The notes beneath the pieces were generated by a model that saw nothing but the letters and a program-made list of their open reading frames with translations, made no database searches and was not told where the DNA came from. Position numbers and translations under genes: made by a program. Below are positions 46,601 to 58,446 of a DNA stretch of 64,000 nt, in pieces; position 1 is the stretch's first letter, and the number at the start of each line of letters is the position of its first letter. This DNA is from Amphirosellinia nigrospora. Its lineage: Eukaryota; Ascomycota; Sordariomycetes; Xylariales; Xylariaceae. Location of the stretch: the NCBI GenBank assembly GCA_004123355.1, contig SCHM01000004.1, forward strand, positions 5,855,017 through 5,919,016. Reading direction: 5' to 3'.

Positions 46601-46749
46601 TTCGTAAGTACCATGGGCCTACACCTACGTTGTTAGTGGTCATTTATGCTAATATGTTACGATAGGCCGTAGATTCAGTCGACAGCACCGAGTCCAAGAT
46701 AGTGCTCAACCGAATCGTCTCTTTGAAAGAAGACGCTGGAAAGAGCTAG
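43602..46749 (+). CDS. Glutaminyl-tRNA synthetase, cytosolic
   Basis: Charges tRNA-Gln with glutamine. Fifteen exons: 43602-43858, 43946-43999, 44066-44207, 44305-44430, 44499-44653, 44727-44746, 44804-44826, 44891-44950, 45073-45137, 45302-45344, 45435-45484, 45542-45642, 45738-46029, 46172-46603 and 46666-46749. With one C restored in the CCCCC run near 43785 the total is 634 codons plus stop, all junctions in phase. Motifs: [14 protein letters not shown] (HIGH), [45 protein letters not shown] and VLSKRKI (the KMSKS-equivalent). The C-terminal anticodon-binding barrels end in [18 protein letters not shown]. The DDTNP and THSLCT signatures favour GlnRS over the related cytosolic GluRS. The N-terminal 60 residues are Lys/Ala-rich ([16 protein letters not shown]), a likely tRNA-binding appendix. 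Confidence 0.93.
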
Positions 46750-47365
46750 ATATCTATTCGTCATGGATAAATCTCGTGTTGTTTCTAATGCTAGCGTCAC
46801 TGCAATCTAGGTAGTTCTATTTAGCTTAAACCTAACAATGGAAAGAACCGACAGAAGGATAAAGCGATGTCTTTGTACAGATACGAACATCGGGTCGTAG
46901 GTTTACAATTTTTTTTAATCCAAGCACTTCAATGGTATAATCCCAGATAAGATAATTGCTGTTATGACCCTCCTATCCGTACGCGGTATGAAAATATACC
47001 CTATAAACAGACAATTCGCGCAACGACTACTCGAAATAAAATACGAGTTATCCGAACTCAACATGCAGTTCAATAACGCCATATTAAACCGATAGTTAGT
47101 TAATATCAGGTTACTTGACGCCATAAGAACTTGGTATTATAGCGATGTTATATAAGGTTCAAGTAGGTAAGGGAGGTAAGACAAAGAAGGAGGTGAGGCA
47201 ATATCGGCGAAATTTATCTCGAACTAACTAGATATCACAGTCTAAGTGCCCCCTCCCCCAAAAAAGCAATGCACCCTCTCTCCTCTTTTCCGTGAGCTGG
47301 CTAGCACATCTACAAGTCGCCGCAGCACATGACCTCTACAAGTTCCTCGCTCGACTACCGGGTAA
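46750..47365. other. Intergenic, convergent 3' ends
   Basis: About 0.6 kb, AT-rich, no gene. Confidence 0.5.
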
Positions 47366-49006
47366 TTACATCATCGGCGTGCTCAGGCCGGGAAGCTCGG
47401 TGAGCCCTACGACGGCTATCAGTGTCTGTGTTCTCGTTTACGGGAATCATGATGAATTTTTACAGAGGGTGGATAAGAACAAAAGGGGGTTGGAAAATTA
47501 GATGAACGGGACAGGACAGGACAGGACGGGGAAACTCACAGCCCTCGTGATCCTCTTGCACGACGGGTTTGACGGAGCACGACTTGGCGGCGGTGATGGC
47601 CTGGTTGGCGAGCGTGGAGCACTTGGCGCCCATGCAGTTGGTGGCGTCCATGGCCTTCTGGAGCGAGTCGCCCTTCCAGCCGAAGACGTAGTCGCCGTGC
47701 TATTTCATACGGGTTCGGATTAGCCTCATGTACGTACATACAAACCGAGTTCATCCACAACAAACAGAAAAGTAGGCGAGTCAAGACAGTTCAGGTCCGA
47801 GATAGGGCTCTGCTTACCTGGCCGTATCCAGTGTTGTCTCCTGTGGAAAAGTAGAATGGTTGCGACCCGTCGGCGGGCCAGTCGGCGGGGTTGTTGAACT
47901 TGGTCGTGTCCCAGACGACCTCGTACATCAGCTGCGGGATGCGGATCGGGTGTGTCGACGGGCATGCGCCGCCGAGGCTCAGGAAGTTGGCGGGCCCCGT
48001 CGTCGGGTACGTTACGTGGTCTTGGTGGTTTGGCGTGTCGAGGTTCTTGCCGTCCCAGCAGCTGTTTGAAGGGGGCGGGCGTTAGTTGTTGATAATTAGG
48101 GGCAGGGGAAGCAAACTCACGTGGGGAAGAGAATGTTGGACCGGATGCCGCCGGCGCATTGCTTCTTGGGCAGGTACTCGGTGTCGAGTCTACTGCGAGT
48201 CAGCCATGACATCTATCAAGGTGCCTGTCGTATCAAGGTGTAGACGCACGTGCCATCCGCACATGGAGCGGCGTAGTCACCCCGAAGTTCGGCCCCGTGT
48301 AGCAGCGGTAGCAGTTCTGCATCTTGCGACTGGGGGACGGCTGCGTGCGTGCCATGGCATCTCCGACTAGCATGCGGAAACCCTGGATGAGTTATCTATT
48401 AGTACGCGTCTGACGGCCTCGAGCGTGAAAGTAGCGAGCCGGGAGGAGGGAGACCGACTGGCTTGAAAGCGGTGATCTGTCCTGGCTGTGCCGAGACGTA
48501 GTACACGAGAACACCTCCGGCGATCTGGGTACTGAAGTTGTCGCTGAATTGATACCTAGACGAATTCAACCATGTCAGCTGTGGTCTCGGGACAAGATAC
48601 GAGAGGTCTGGGCTTGGAGAACAGAGAGAGAGCAGATAAGCAAATCATCGACGAGACTGGTAACATACGCAGCGCCGCCCTGAGGAACACGCTTATACGT
48701 GCCGTTCCGGGCCTTGAAGTACAAGTTGGCGGTCCAGTAGTTGCTGAAGTCCTCGCTGAAGGCGCAGGTGGTGCACGAGGCGGCGGTTGAGACGTCGCCC
48801 GTCGTCATGGACGCGTTGAACGTGTTGCCTCCGACGATCTGGTGTACGTGTGGCGACGGGATAGATCCCGGGTTCACGAGGGGGTCGAGTCGGTCGATGA
48901 CGACCTGCGCGCACCCGAACCGCAGCATCGTGAGTCCACCGCCGCCGCCGAACTGCGGGACCGCCCCCGCGAGCGTCGAGAAGCCGAGAATCGTAGACCA
49001 ATACAT
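47366..49006 (-). CDS. Secreted DUF1996-domain protein
   Basis: Exons: 49006-48669, 48555-48459, 48382-48250, 48189-48121, 48061-47818, 47699-47540 and 47406-47366. With one G restored near 48281 (GGGGG) they total 360 residues. The N-terminus MYWSTILGFSTLAGAVPQF is a short signal peptide. The DUF1996 domain begins at once: FGCAQVVIDRLDPLVNPG, SPHVHQIVGGNTFNASM. It continues through CTTCAFSEDFSNYWTANLYF, CYRCYTGPNFG, CAGGIRSNILFPTCWDGKN and HQDHVTYP, and ends ATNCMGAKCSTL and WLTELPGL. Conserved His and Cys residues are all present. The family is abundant in filamentous fungi, extracellular, and of unknown activity. Intron 2 uses an unusual donor (GTCGGT). No C-terminal WSC or GPI region is seen. 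Confidence 0.85.
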
Positions 49007-50236
49007 TCTATCTAACGAGTGCGAGTCGTGGGAGGAATGTGGTGCTTCTGCTTCTGCTATGCTGTGCTGTGCTGTGCTAAGGAGAAGCACACGAGCCCGT
49101 GGACAAACGGCTTACATGTATGTTTATACAAAAATACATGGAGCAGTGCGGAAAGAGAGGGCTAGTCTGCCGCTCCTAGGCTTTTGCTATGCCTGTATTA
49201 GCGCACTGCCGAATCCATGTATTTTTCGCTCCTGTGATATTGAGGGCGTGAGTGGCTCAGGACGGCACTTACCTGATAGGTCATCGCATACAGCACAGAT
49301 TAATTACTTCATGGATGCTCGTGACTCGAGTGGACTGGTGGTTGGCCAGTGCCGGTCGACAAGGCAAACCCAATTAGCCGGGCGGCTACACACTCCGTGG
49401 GAGCTGGACGCGGCCTGTATATAGATGCGGACGTGCTATCCCATATATCCGCACGTCCGCAGCGTCGATTCTATGCGTGCTTCCGTCGTGTGGAAGACAA
49501 TACTCTCCATTCAAGGAATCTGGGGTCAGATCTTGCTGGCTACTGGCATTGGTCCACTCATTATCAGGCGGTGATATGGCCTCACAAGCGCCTGATGGCT
49601 CAAATTTGAATAAATAGGGAGTGACTGTCTGTGATAAAACCGTTAGAACCGAAATCATTATAAGCCTATTAGAGTAGCGGTAGGTGGAAACGAACTATCC
49701 TCGGTTCGATGTTAAAGGAATCCGATAATCTTAGGTCACGCTATTTGACCAAACGCATCGGTACGATTACCCAGTATTTATTTGCAGCTAGACGTCAAGT
49801 GAACGGCTGGGAAAGAAAAGAGAATCAAATCAGTAAAGCATCCTATATTATACGTCTCCACAATGTCAAAGTATTCGCCACAGACTAAGGGTGTAGAACG
49901 TAGAAGAAATAGGGTCGCCTCAAACTCTAACCGGCTATACATCAGCGAGACAGGCTACAGTTTTATCTAAGTCACAATGAAAACAGACTAATATGCTATG
50001 CGACGGAGGATCTCTGCGGCGGTGCTTAGATACCATCTCAACTACCTCTAGATCTGTTGATATACTGAGGATGAGTTTTATGTATATCTACCCGGGGAAA
50101 TCGGTTGTCGAGGCACAACTTGCGCCGCCAGTGCTGATGAGGTGTTTTAGCCTACAGGTTCCGGCTTCCCCACAGCAGTATCTACCGAGATATTTGCTTC
50201 ATGTGTTTCAGGCGTTGCAAAGGGCCGTTAAGTTAT

Positions 50237-50636
50237 AGTAGGTCAACCGATTGCTTATCAACGTTGTGTCATGCAATGAAGCAAATTATTGCATTATTAT
50301 AATTCCTAGCCCCTGACCTGTATAGCCAGAGATTGAAGACTAACCTGTGGCGCAGAGGCTTTTAGACCCTTTACGTGAAAACAAGAGTAATATCATGCAC
50401 TTACCTGGAGATCCTAACTTGTATATATTGTATTATTTTTTATTGCTCGAATTATTATTTAGAGTATGTCATGAACTGGAATCGGTGTAATGTCGTTATC
50501 AACTTTGGGTCACGTAAATACAACCTCACGCTTCCATGCAGGGGAACTAACGTATGCCGTATCAGAGACCGCTTGACAGCCCAGCGCAACCCGAAAATCT
50601 TGGTAGGGAAAATCCGTTGACAAATTGGTTGACCTT
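50237..50636. mobile_element. MITE-like element candidate
   Basis: About 400 bases bounded by inverted AGGTCAACCGATT (left, about 50240) and AATTGGTTGACCT (right, about 50622), matching at 12 of 13 positions. The interior is AT-rich and non-coding. No clear target-site duplication could be read, so this is tentative. Confidence 0.3.
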
Positions 50637-50698
50637 AGGACTTTGTGTCACAAGAGCCTAGTAAAGGGGCTTGTAAATGGCGTCCGTTGAATAATAAT

Positions 50699-51325
50699 CA
50701 ACTATGGTTCCAAAGGTGCCATGTAGAGCTATCCTCTCTCCATCTCCAGGCAGGAGAATTCCGTGCATTTTATGCTCGAAATATTCTCCCACCTATTTTA
50801 CAGCCTCGCGGACCTCCGTGGACTTGTGTAGCCGGAGTCTGTGCGTCTCGGTGATCTATCTCGGCCTTCGGCAAATGATTGAGACTCGCGATACTCGTGC
50901 GACTCCGTCAGCCTCGTAGGGTAGTACTTGGCGAGCTCCGTGCGAGCTCCGTGCGACATCACGTCACCTTTTGAATCACTCGGATATGCTATCGTCGAGG
51001 TTAAATATTTTGCTAATACTACACTAACATGGTCTTGCAGCAAGGGCTCATGTGGACAATTTAACATAGGATCAATTTAGCTAATAAACGACTATGGTGC
51101 CAAAGGTGCCATGACGAACTATCTTTTCTACATCGCTAGGTAGTAGGATTCCATGCCTTTTATATTCCCATAGCCTCGCAGACCTCTGGAGACTTGTGCT
51201 CCCGGAGTCTCATCTATCTCAGTGCTTGGTATCGGCCCTCGGCGAAGGCTTTGAGGCTCAGGAGGTTTGTACGACTCGTTAGCCCCGTATTTTCTTGAGA
51301 CAAGTCCGTGTGGCAGTATGCCCCT
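50699..51325. repeat. Degenerate direct repeat, two copies
   Basis: Copy A (about 50699-50970) and copy B (about 51087-51325) start with near-identical ACTATGGTKCCAAAGGTGCC. They then share, in order, AGGAxTCCxTGC, TTTTAT, AGCCTCGC(A)GACCTC, GACTTGTG, CGGAGTC and TCCGTG. Both copies carry insertions and deletions relative to each other and neither holds an intact frame. Confidence 0.6.
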
Positions 51326-53566
51326 GGGGAATGTAAAAGTGGCCACTCCGCGTCCTAATTATAATTTACTGTTAGAACCCTTCTGTTTGTGCTAGGTCCA
51401 ACTATGTATTAGCCGACAGTTGGCGCATTGTCTGAGTTTAAGCGAGTTGTGGGGGATCTCTCAATTACAACTCCATCCAAATTAAAATTTATTTACAGAG
51501 AAATTAATAGGCTTCTGGTATCTAGCCGGCCTGTCATTGTTTGAAAGCTAATTCGTTTTGTATCGCAATTAACAACGCCCTTCAGCGAAGGGCACAAGTC
51601 GAGAATAATGAAAGCCTTCCGATTGAATTATCTCGAAGAAATAATAAAGATCACAATAGACGAAGTGCCAGTTGATTACAGCTCTAGCATAAAGCTATGG
51701 AAGTATTTGTAACTGCCCTGTTGTTACCAATAAATGTCCATTTATGTGACCAGGTAGATGCTGTCTCGTTGACATCCTGCTGGGCTAGCAACCAGGAAGA
51801 CCAACTCGCCTACGGGCGCCAAGTTAATTATATACTGTTGGCTGGTCTGTGCAGTATAGCTGTAGTCAGTCCCACGTCGTACTCTTGGGCCGCAATATGG
51901 GCAGGAGCAATTCTACAACGCATGCATGGTACTTATATCTTATTAGGGTAGGCATCAGACGAAGGGAGCTACAATTGGGAGACGGGTCGTTTGTACATAG
52001 GCTACACCAGGTCAGGGGTGAATCCACTGGTTCGACTACTAAGACGGGCAATGCTGGCACCGGTATAGATGCTAAGTTAGGCCGTTCTATGCTTACATGC
52101 TTACGGCATTTCGTTCTACTTATTATCCAAGGTCCTTGCTGACAGGTAGTGTATCACTCCCGATCGCCACACAAAAAGACTTAAGACAAGGCACTGGGAG
52201 GTTACTACGAAGGACTTAGGATATTCACGCCATGTAGTATCATTAACACTGACGGTTCTTGCCATCTATCTAGATTAGATGACTTTCGCAACTTTCTACA
52301 TACGTAATTCTTTGCTCTAGTAAGGAGAGAACGAAAATTCCGTACCAAGTATGTAACCACAATCGTTCTAATTTAGATCTGCGTATCACAACCTACTCGA
52401 GGTAGGCAATGGAGTACTTGTCTACGTCTGTGTGTCCGTGCCTGCGCCTGGTGACGCTGTGGGTAGGTAACCGAACCGCCTGGGATTCGAGCCGCCTACT
52501 TTATTTATGAAACGTGAATCAAGATATAGGGGCATCCGTGGCTTTTGGATCGAGTTGGACAAAGCAGCTTGATAAAATCCGAATTTATTGTTTTTGTTTG
52601 GTGGTTGGCATACACTCAGATGTTGCCATGGTTGTGTACGGCTCTTGACCTGTTTACCTTTAGAAGGTTCACTGGCATTGTCCTGAGTGGGAACGAGGAC
52701 TATTACGGGTTAGCTCATACGGCCCCTTTACATTTTTCGCTATTAGGTAGTATAAATACCATTTATACACGTCTAGACATTCAATGAAAAGGCCCTCACG
52801 TTTCTGTTAGAGGGAGGGGTAAGCCAGTTTGTTGCAAACGCCGTGCCCTAGTAAATGAATAAGCAGGCTTCGGTCGGCTACGTGCCTCGATCATCATAAT
52901 CTATGTAATGCCATGAGCATGCTCTTTGAATGAACGTAGTTTGTTTGCGAAAGCCAATCCTGCCATTTAGTACCTATATTTTTTATTATTCAACCGCGCC
53001 ATTCGAGGGGCTCTCTATTCCCTTCAAGTCGGACTGCCATAACGCTGCGAAAAACATCTTGGCCAACAGAGAATGGGAAAAAAGCCAACTGATTGGACTG
53101 ACACGGTCAACCGAGTCGGGGTAACGAGATCTCACTCGGTGTAAGTATCCATGACAACCCATATTGCAGTGTGGGCGAAGGGATGATTGGTTGGATACCT
53201 CTTCCGTAGTATAAGAATGCCATGCACCTCGCCTTGATGCAGTACGCAACGTAAAGGTTGTTGCCCACATCCATCTGTTTGACTTGACGTAGATACGTGG
53301 TCTGAGACACAAGGCCTGAGACCTGACACCCGAGACCCGAGGTCTGAGACCAACCCGCTATGCACAACCTTATTGTTTTACCCCGAGTCCCTCCTATTCT
53401 CTCCCGCTTCCTTGCCAATCTCCGACCTCATACAGCCGTCATACCAAGACGGAGTGACTGACTGCGTGCCTGATGAGAGACAACAGAAAGCAGTAAGCAA
53501 AGACGAAGCGTTGTCCCAGTCACTCCTAGGCTCCATACTGCCCGCATATTATTCACCATACACCCC

Positions 53567-54299
53567 ATGCCGAGAAAGACAATCCCGCGCGACAGGCTGC
53601 CGGCTCTGCAGAAGAGCTACGACCAGCTATGCGCGTGGCTGAACTACGACACCAACACCCGGCACTTCGTGCGCCACCTTCTCGACAGCAGCTACGTGAA
53701 GCCCTTCTTTCGGGAGTACCGTCGGGACTTCCTCGAGGTCTTCCACGGGGATGCGGGCGTCCAGTGCGCCGAATTGTACAGCTGGTGCGTATCGACGAAC
53801 GCCTTTGTCCAGCCCAAGTATGCCGGTTCCGAGATGCCGTCGAGCAAGAGAGACTGGACCCCGCTAGAGTGAGTGATGGATCGAGTCTTCGTTTATAGAT
53901 ATGCCGGATACGACAACGCATCGCGATGTGATCTTCCCTGGCACGGTCCTACCCGTACGCATGCCGACACGGATGTACATTCACTAACTTTCCGCTCACA
54001 TAGCCATGCGGCGCGCTTCCTGGTCCGTGTTCTGCGCTTCAGCTGGGAGAACGACGGCGAGTGGAGCAGCGGCAAGTTTGATCCCGACAATGACGGGGAC
54101 GGTGAAGGCGAGTTGGAGTTCTACCAGGTCTGGGCCATCTTGCAATACCTTCAGGCAGAGTGGGAGGCTGCCAACGTGGACGACTGGGAGGTGGATCGCG
54201 TGGCTGGAAGTAAGTGATTCGTCGACGTTTGCTCATCGTCTTCGCCGCGCTGACTTGCCTATTCCAGTGTTCGCCGAGATGATGACTAGCCGTCTCTAA
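53567..54299 (+). CDS. Small hypothetical protein, 179 residues
   Basis: Exons: 53567-53868, 54004-54209 and 54268-54299. Donors GTGAGT and GTAAGT, acceptors ACATAG and TTCCAG, all in phase with no correction needed. Begins MPRKTIPRDRLPALQKSYDQ. It is rich in aromatic and charged residues (YVKPFFREYRRDFLEVF, RFLVRVLRFSWENDGEW), suggesting an all-helical globular cytosolic protein. An acidic loop (DPDNDGDGEGELE) could be an EF-hand-like calcium site, but only one is seen and its spacing is not canonical. No signal peptide, membrane helix or known catalytic motif. Family not recognised. Confidence 0.65.
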
Positions 54300-55233
54300 G
54301 GAGCTAGCACTCGCTGCCGCTTAAGGTTATGCGCGATGCGATATCCATCGGCGTTGTCTGTATGAGTTTCAATGGGCCGCAAGTCAAGCTTCTTTTCCTA
54401 AATTGTATTTGATATTGATGATATTGACAACGGACGGATGTTCATGACCATGGGACATGGCAAACGACGACACGAGAAATGGCATGAGAATGACATGGCG
54501 GCACAATTCTCTCGCATTTCATAGTATGCTCGCTGTAATCAAGGTGTGAACTATTGATATAGATCCAATGCATGAGCGAATGAATGAATGAATGAATGAA
54601 TGAATGAATGAATGTAGAGAGAAGTGCTGGCAAATGAGCAATCATCAACTCAACTGCGCCAAGAGACTTGGCGGTACCTACCAGGTCATGGTCGGTGGAT
54701 CGGTGCTTCGAGTTCCGATCTTCTCTTTGTGTTGGTGGTTGGTGGTGGTGGCAGTGGGGCTCAGGCTCATATAATAAAGAATGATAATAATAACCTCACG
54801 TAAGTATGCTGTGCCGGCGGAAAAAAGCAAGAGTCCGTAGCTAAGTCCGTACTACATATGAAGGCCTAATGGCTTGGTCTGGTCGTTACCTCTCTTCGGG
54901 TTTCATGATATGGTGCCGGGCTTACCAATCCAATGTCTGGCTTACAACAGTAGGTAGGTATGAATCGTGTAAGTTGTGAAGTGCACCGGATGAATGATGC
55001 AAGCCAAGTACCTAGGTAGGTAGGTACCTTAAGAGCTTCACGTGACAACGTTAAATCATGGTATGATACATGTAACCATATACATTGATACATATATATA
55101 GTTAACAGATAGTTCTATTTATATGGGGTATCACTAAAATTAGTACGAAATGAAATACATCCAATGATCACGAGATCACTTTTTATTTTTATTTTTAACC
55201 CTCTTCTCAAGATTCTCCATCTATCGTCGTTCG
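54300..55233. other. Intergenic, convergent 3' ends
   Basis: Contains the GAAT microsatellite and TACCTAGGTAGGTAGGTACC at about 55010-55031. No gene. Confidence 0.5.
54578..54614. repeat. (GAAT)n microsatellite
   Basis: About nine perfect tandem units of GAAT in an intergenic region. Confidence 0.9.
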
Positions 55234-56181
55234 CTAGACCTGGTGACCGCTGGAATCACTTGGCTCGTTCTTTTCTATGGTCGTCTGCTCGCTCACGCGG
55301 CCCGAGTAGTGCCCGGGCCCGCTGCTACCGTTGGGGATATGGAAGCGTTTGTCAACACGAGAGAAAGTCAGGACTAGGAGTTCGAGAACGAAGCTGAAGA
55401 CGTAGAAGGCCGGCTTGCTCTGGTACCAAGCCGGGTTCGACGCGGGCCGGGGCGGCTCCCACGCCGTGCCCGTCTTGAACCCGGCGATGAGGATGCAGAC
55501 GCACGTGGCGAGCACGTTGATGATGACCTTGGTCCGCATGCTGCCGTGGCCGAAGAGCTCGGCGTCGGCCGACTTGGGGAGCAGGAAGTGGGCCGCCAGC
55601 AGCAGCCACAGCGGCAGCGTGGTGAAGACGAGGAGGTACGTGCTGGCGGCGAGCTGGATGTCGCGGACGGCGTGCAGGATGTTCGGGTTCAGCGTGTACG
55701 AGCCCTGCACGACCGAGTAGATGACGAGGATGAGGGCACTGGCGATGCCGACGTAGAAGACCTTGAGCACGATGCCGATGCTGGGGTGCCAGCCGATGGT
55801 GGGCTGCTTGGCACGGAGGATGCGCTGGGCAAAGATGAGGTTGACGACGTAGATGACGAGCACGCCGGCGTTGACGAAGACGTTGGCGGCGATGGCGAGG
55901 CGCACGTTGTGCTGGTGCAGGGCCCACGAGATGCGCAGCGCGAAGGTGATGATTCTTGACATAGAGAAGCCGAACATGGCCCCCGATATGATAAACTTGT
56001 GCTGCCGCCGTTGGTTGATCTGCAATATGGTCATGTTGGTGATGGCGAAGCCGAGGTAGAGGACGAGGAAGACGGCCGAGATGGGCACGTCGGGGATGAT
56101 CTCGGGCAGACCACCAGGGCCGGCCATGCGGGAGGCATAAGGCGGCCCTGACGGTTGCTGTGGTGGTGGCATCTGCGACAT
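55234..56181 (-). CDS. Seven-helix fungal membrane protein
   Basis: Single exon of 315 residues from ATG 56181 (MSQMPPPQQPSGPPYASRM). A Pro-rich N-terminal tail of about 40 residues precedes seven hydrophobic segments: VPISAVFLVLYLGFAI, FIISGAMFGFSMSRIITFAL, LAIAANVFVNAGVLVIYVV, GIVLKVFYVGIASALILVIY, AASTYLLVFTTLPLWLLLAA, VIINVLATCVCILIAGF and AFYVFSFVLELLVLTF. The cytosolic tail is hydrophilic (EQTTIEKNEPSDSSGHQV). The topology is like Pth11/RTA1-type and other fungus-specific seven-helix proteins. I see no CFEM domain or opsin-type lysine. The layout fits the uncharacterised fungal family with a WEPPRP motif before helix 7. Plasma-membrane or vacuolar sensor or transporter; unresolved. An in-frame ATG further upstream (31 residues) looks non-conserved. 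Confidence 0.75.
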   Translation of the reverse strand: MSQMPPPQQPSGPPYASRMAGPGGLPEIIPDVPISAVFLVLYLGFAITNMTILQINQRRQHKFIISGAMFGFSMSRIITFALRISWALHQHNVRLAIAANVFVNAGVLVIYVVNLIFAQRILRAKQPTIGWHPSIGIVLKVFYVGIASALILVIYSVVQGSYTLNPNILHAVRDIQLAASTYLLVFTTLPLWLLLAAHFLLPKSADAELFGHGSMRTKVIINVLATCVCILIAGFKTGTAWEPPRPASNPAWYQSKPAFYVFSFVLELLVLTFSRVDKRFHIPNGSSGPGHYSGRVSEQTTIEKNEPSDSSGHQV

Positions 56182-58446
56182 GATGCGATGGAATGTAAGA
56201 ATCGGGATGTTGTCGTAGCCGGTACTTCTGCTGCTGCTTGCTGCCGCCTGCTGCCGCTGTTTATAGTTAATCAATCCAGGGGGATGACTACCGTCGCTGA
56301 ATCCGAGAATGTCTGTCTGTCACTTGTGTTCTGTACGGCGGCTCAATGGTGTAGATGGGGATGGATGTAAGCACATGAGCCAGGATGAATAAATGAAGGA
56401 GAAACACTCGATATGGATGTGGTATGGTGATCCGGGTTGCTATATATGTATCGATATCGTCGCACTAGAATAGAGTAGATTACACAACTTACTCGCATTC
56501 CTCTTGTCCGTCTTCTTATTAACTGACGTATCGGTACTAGCAAATTTCAGCTGGATGATGTTCACACCCAGTTTTCCTGACTAGGGTCGGGGGTTAGGAG
56601 AGGCGCGATGCCGACGAACCCAACAAAGATGAATCGGTTATTTACATCATCATCTGCCTAGATCCACCCATCGCCTTAGCGCAAGGGTCCTAGACCGATA
56701 TAGTAAAAGTCCTGGACTTAACAAAAACCACGAGCGGGCGTGCGGGCGTGTTGGCGCCCGCCCACCGAACTGGGCCGAGATGCCATGGCCCTGTGAGAGG
56801 ACGGTCGAAGGAGGGTCGGAGATAGACGCACAAAGAGTAGAACCGCATTGAATTCGAAAGAAAGAAAGAAAGAACAATTGCGCGCAGATGCCGGGGCCGC
56901 ACTTTGACCGGCCACAGTTTTGCAGTGCTCATCCCTTAACGGGTTTTGCCTTTTCTTTTTCTTTCTTTTTCTTTTCCGGATCTAGTTCCGCCCTGTTAGA
57001 TCTCACGCTTATTGCTGTATGCACGTGCCGGCAGGGGTGTGGGATAGATTGAATGTTTCAATCGGCCGAGCGTAAATAAACTTGCATGTCCCATGCGTTC
57101 CTCCGCCCCCGCGACTCGAGACTCAAGAGTCCACAATCACAATGCCTTTGACTCGGGTCCTATGAAGTCGAATGTCAAGCTCAGTTAAGGTGACATCGAT
57201 CTGGCGGACCGCTAAGATAAAGTCCCTCGCAGATGTCACGTCGCCTAAAAAAAAAAGACTCGTCGCGCAGTGTAATAGGCACACCACTACCACAACCTCA
57301 ACCTCGTCCGTGTGTTGCGTGCTACAAGCTAGGCGATGCTAATGATGCTGAAAAAGTATTGGTGGCTTTGAGATGGGCTCAAAAACATGTCAGCATTAAG
57401 CACCGCTCTTTGCCATATAGATACGGGTGTCTTATCTTTCCCTTTTATTTATTTATGCACCAAGTATCACAGACAGCCTTCCACTACACCCCATCGTGCC
57501 ACAACCGCATCAGACTTGAAAATCGATGGCCGGCTAGCGGGTTATCTACCGTCATACACAATAAGCGAAGAAGACGATGTCATGTCAATTCATTGTTAAT
57601 ACTAAGAATTGAGTAGCTAAAATCCACTCCTGGCATAGGTATTAGATGTGATATTATACATGACCCCCAGCGATAATGCTTAGCCTATTCTAGAGCGTCG
57701 GGCCCGAACTTATACATACGTACGTATAGCTTTAGTGGTATGAACTATACAAGATCTAACCCAGTAGCTCGTACATGGGGTCCGATTAGGGGTTGATTTT
57801 GGCTCTCGGTTCCTCGAAACAAGCATTCAAGGAACCCAAATCTACTCGCTTCAGGATTGCTCTCGCCGTCATTTCTCTTCACTTGTGAACTATGCCACTC
57901 TTCTCTCTTCGATGGATACTAATCCGGCATACCAAAATACTGTTATTGACCGATCAACTACGTACACGCCAGCATGAATATTCCCCAGCATCCATAAAAC
58001 AACATGTTTATCACAGGAAAACGACTGGATGTGTCAATAAGATGCGGTATCCAACACGAGCGGTGTTCCCCAACAACTTCAATCACGGAATAAGACAAGC
58101 CCCAGCGAAGAAACACGGCGCTTGTTCCCAACAAGGAGCCCCGTGTTCCACGTCACGTAAGGTAGGCATGCTGTTCCCATTGTTGTCTTGGAGAGGGAAA
58201 CATAGGAACCACAACAAAGGAGGACGGGCGGCTGTGAAAGGGGCATCGGAGCCGGCCGGCGAGGGGGGGAAGCAAACAGAAAGAAAAGCAACTCCTTTCT
58301 TGCTATCTTGCTCCACGTCCCCGACGCTTCCGAATCACGGCAGACCTGTTCTCGATCGATTCCCACAGAGACTGCATCTCTACTTCTCTCCGTGATCTTT
58401 CCGACCCACGTGCCCTACCACTTCCCTCCAGTAAAGTGCGCGGAAC
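56182..58446. promoter_or_regulatory. Intergenic, 2.3 kb
   Basis: Upstream of the seven-helix gene (minus) and the Cys-rich gene (plus). A CTTTT-rich tract at 56949-56978 is promoter-like. Open frames at 57233-57616 and 57892-58395 have no coding character that I trust. Confidence 0.4.

Larger units (their letters stand above)
49007..53566. other. Gene-poor, repeat-bearing region
   Basis: 4.5 kb without a supportable gene. It is AT-rich (especially 49610-50640 and 51340-52400) with many short, unrelated open frames. It contains an inverted-repeat element (50237-50636) and a degenerate pair of direct repeats (50699-51325). Looks like decayed transposon-derived DNA; no transposase or reverse-transcriptase motif could be read. 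Confidence 0.4.

Noticed and set aside
43602-46749. Calling this gene glutamyl-tRNA synthetase
   Set aside because: The [28 protein letters not shown] and THSLCTTEF blocks and the C-terminal barrels match eukaryotic GlnRS better than GluRS.
52466-52500. tRNA-like T-arm (GGATTCGAGCC)
   Set aside because: The flanking bases do not form a T-stem or an acceptor stem and no anticodon arm is present.
57892-58395. 167-codon plus-strand frame
   Set aside because: No recognisable motif, irregular composition and no splice or start context; likely chance.
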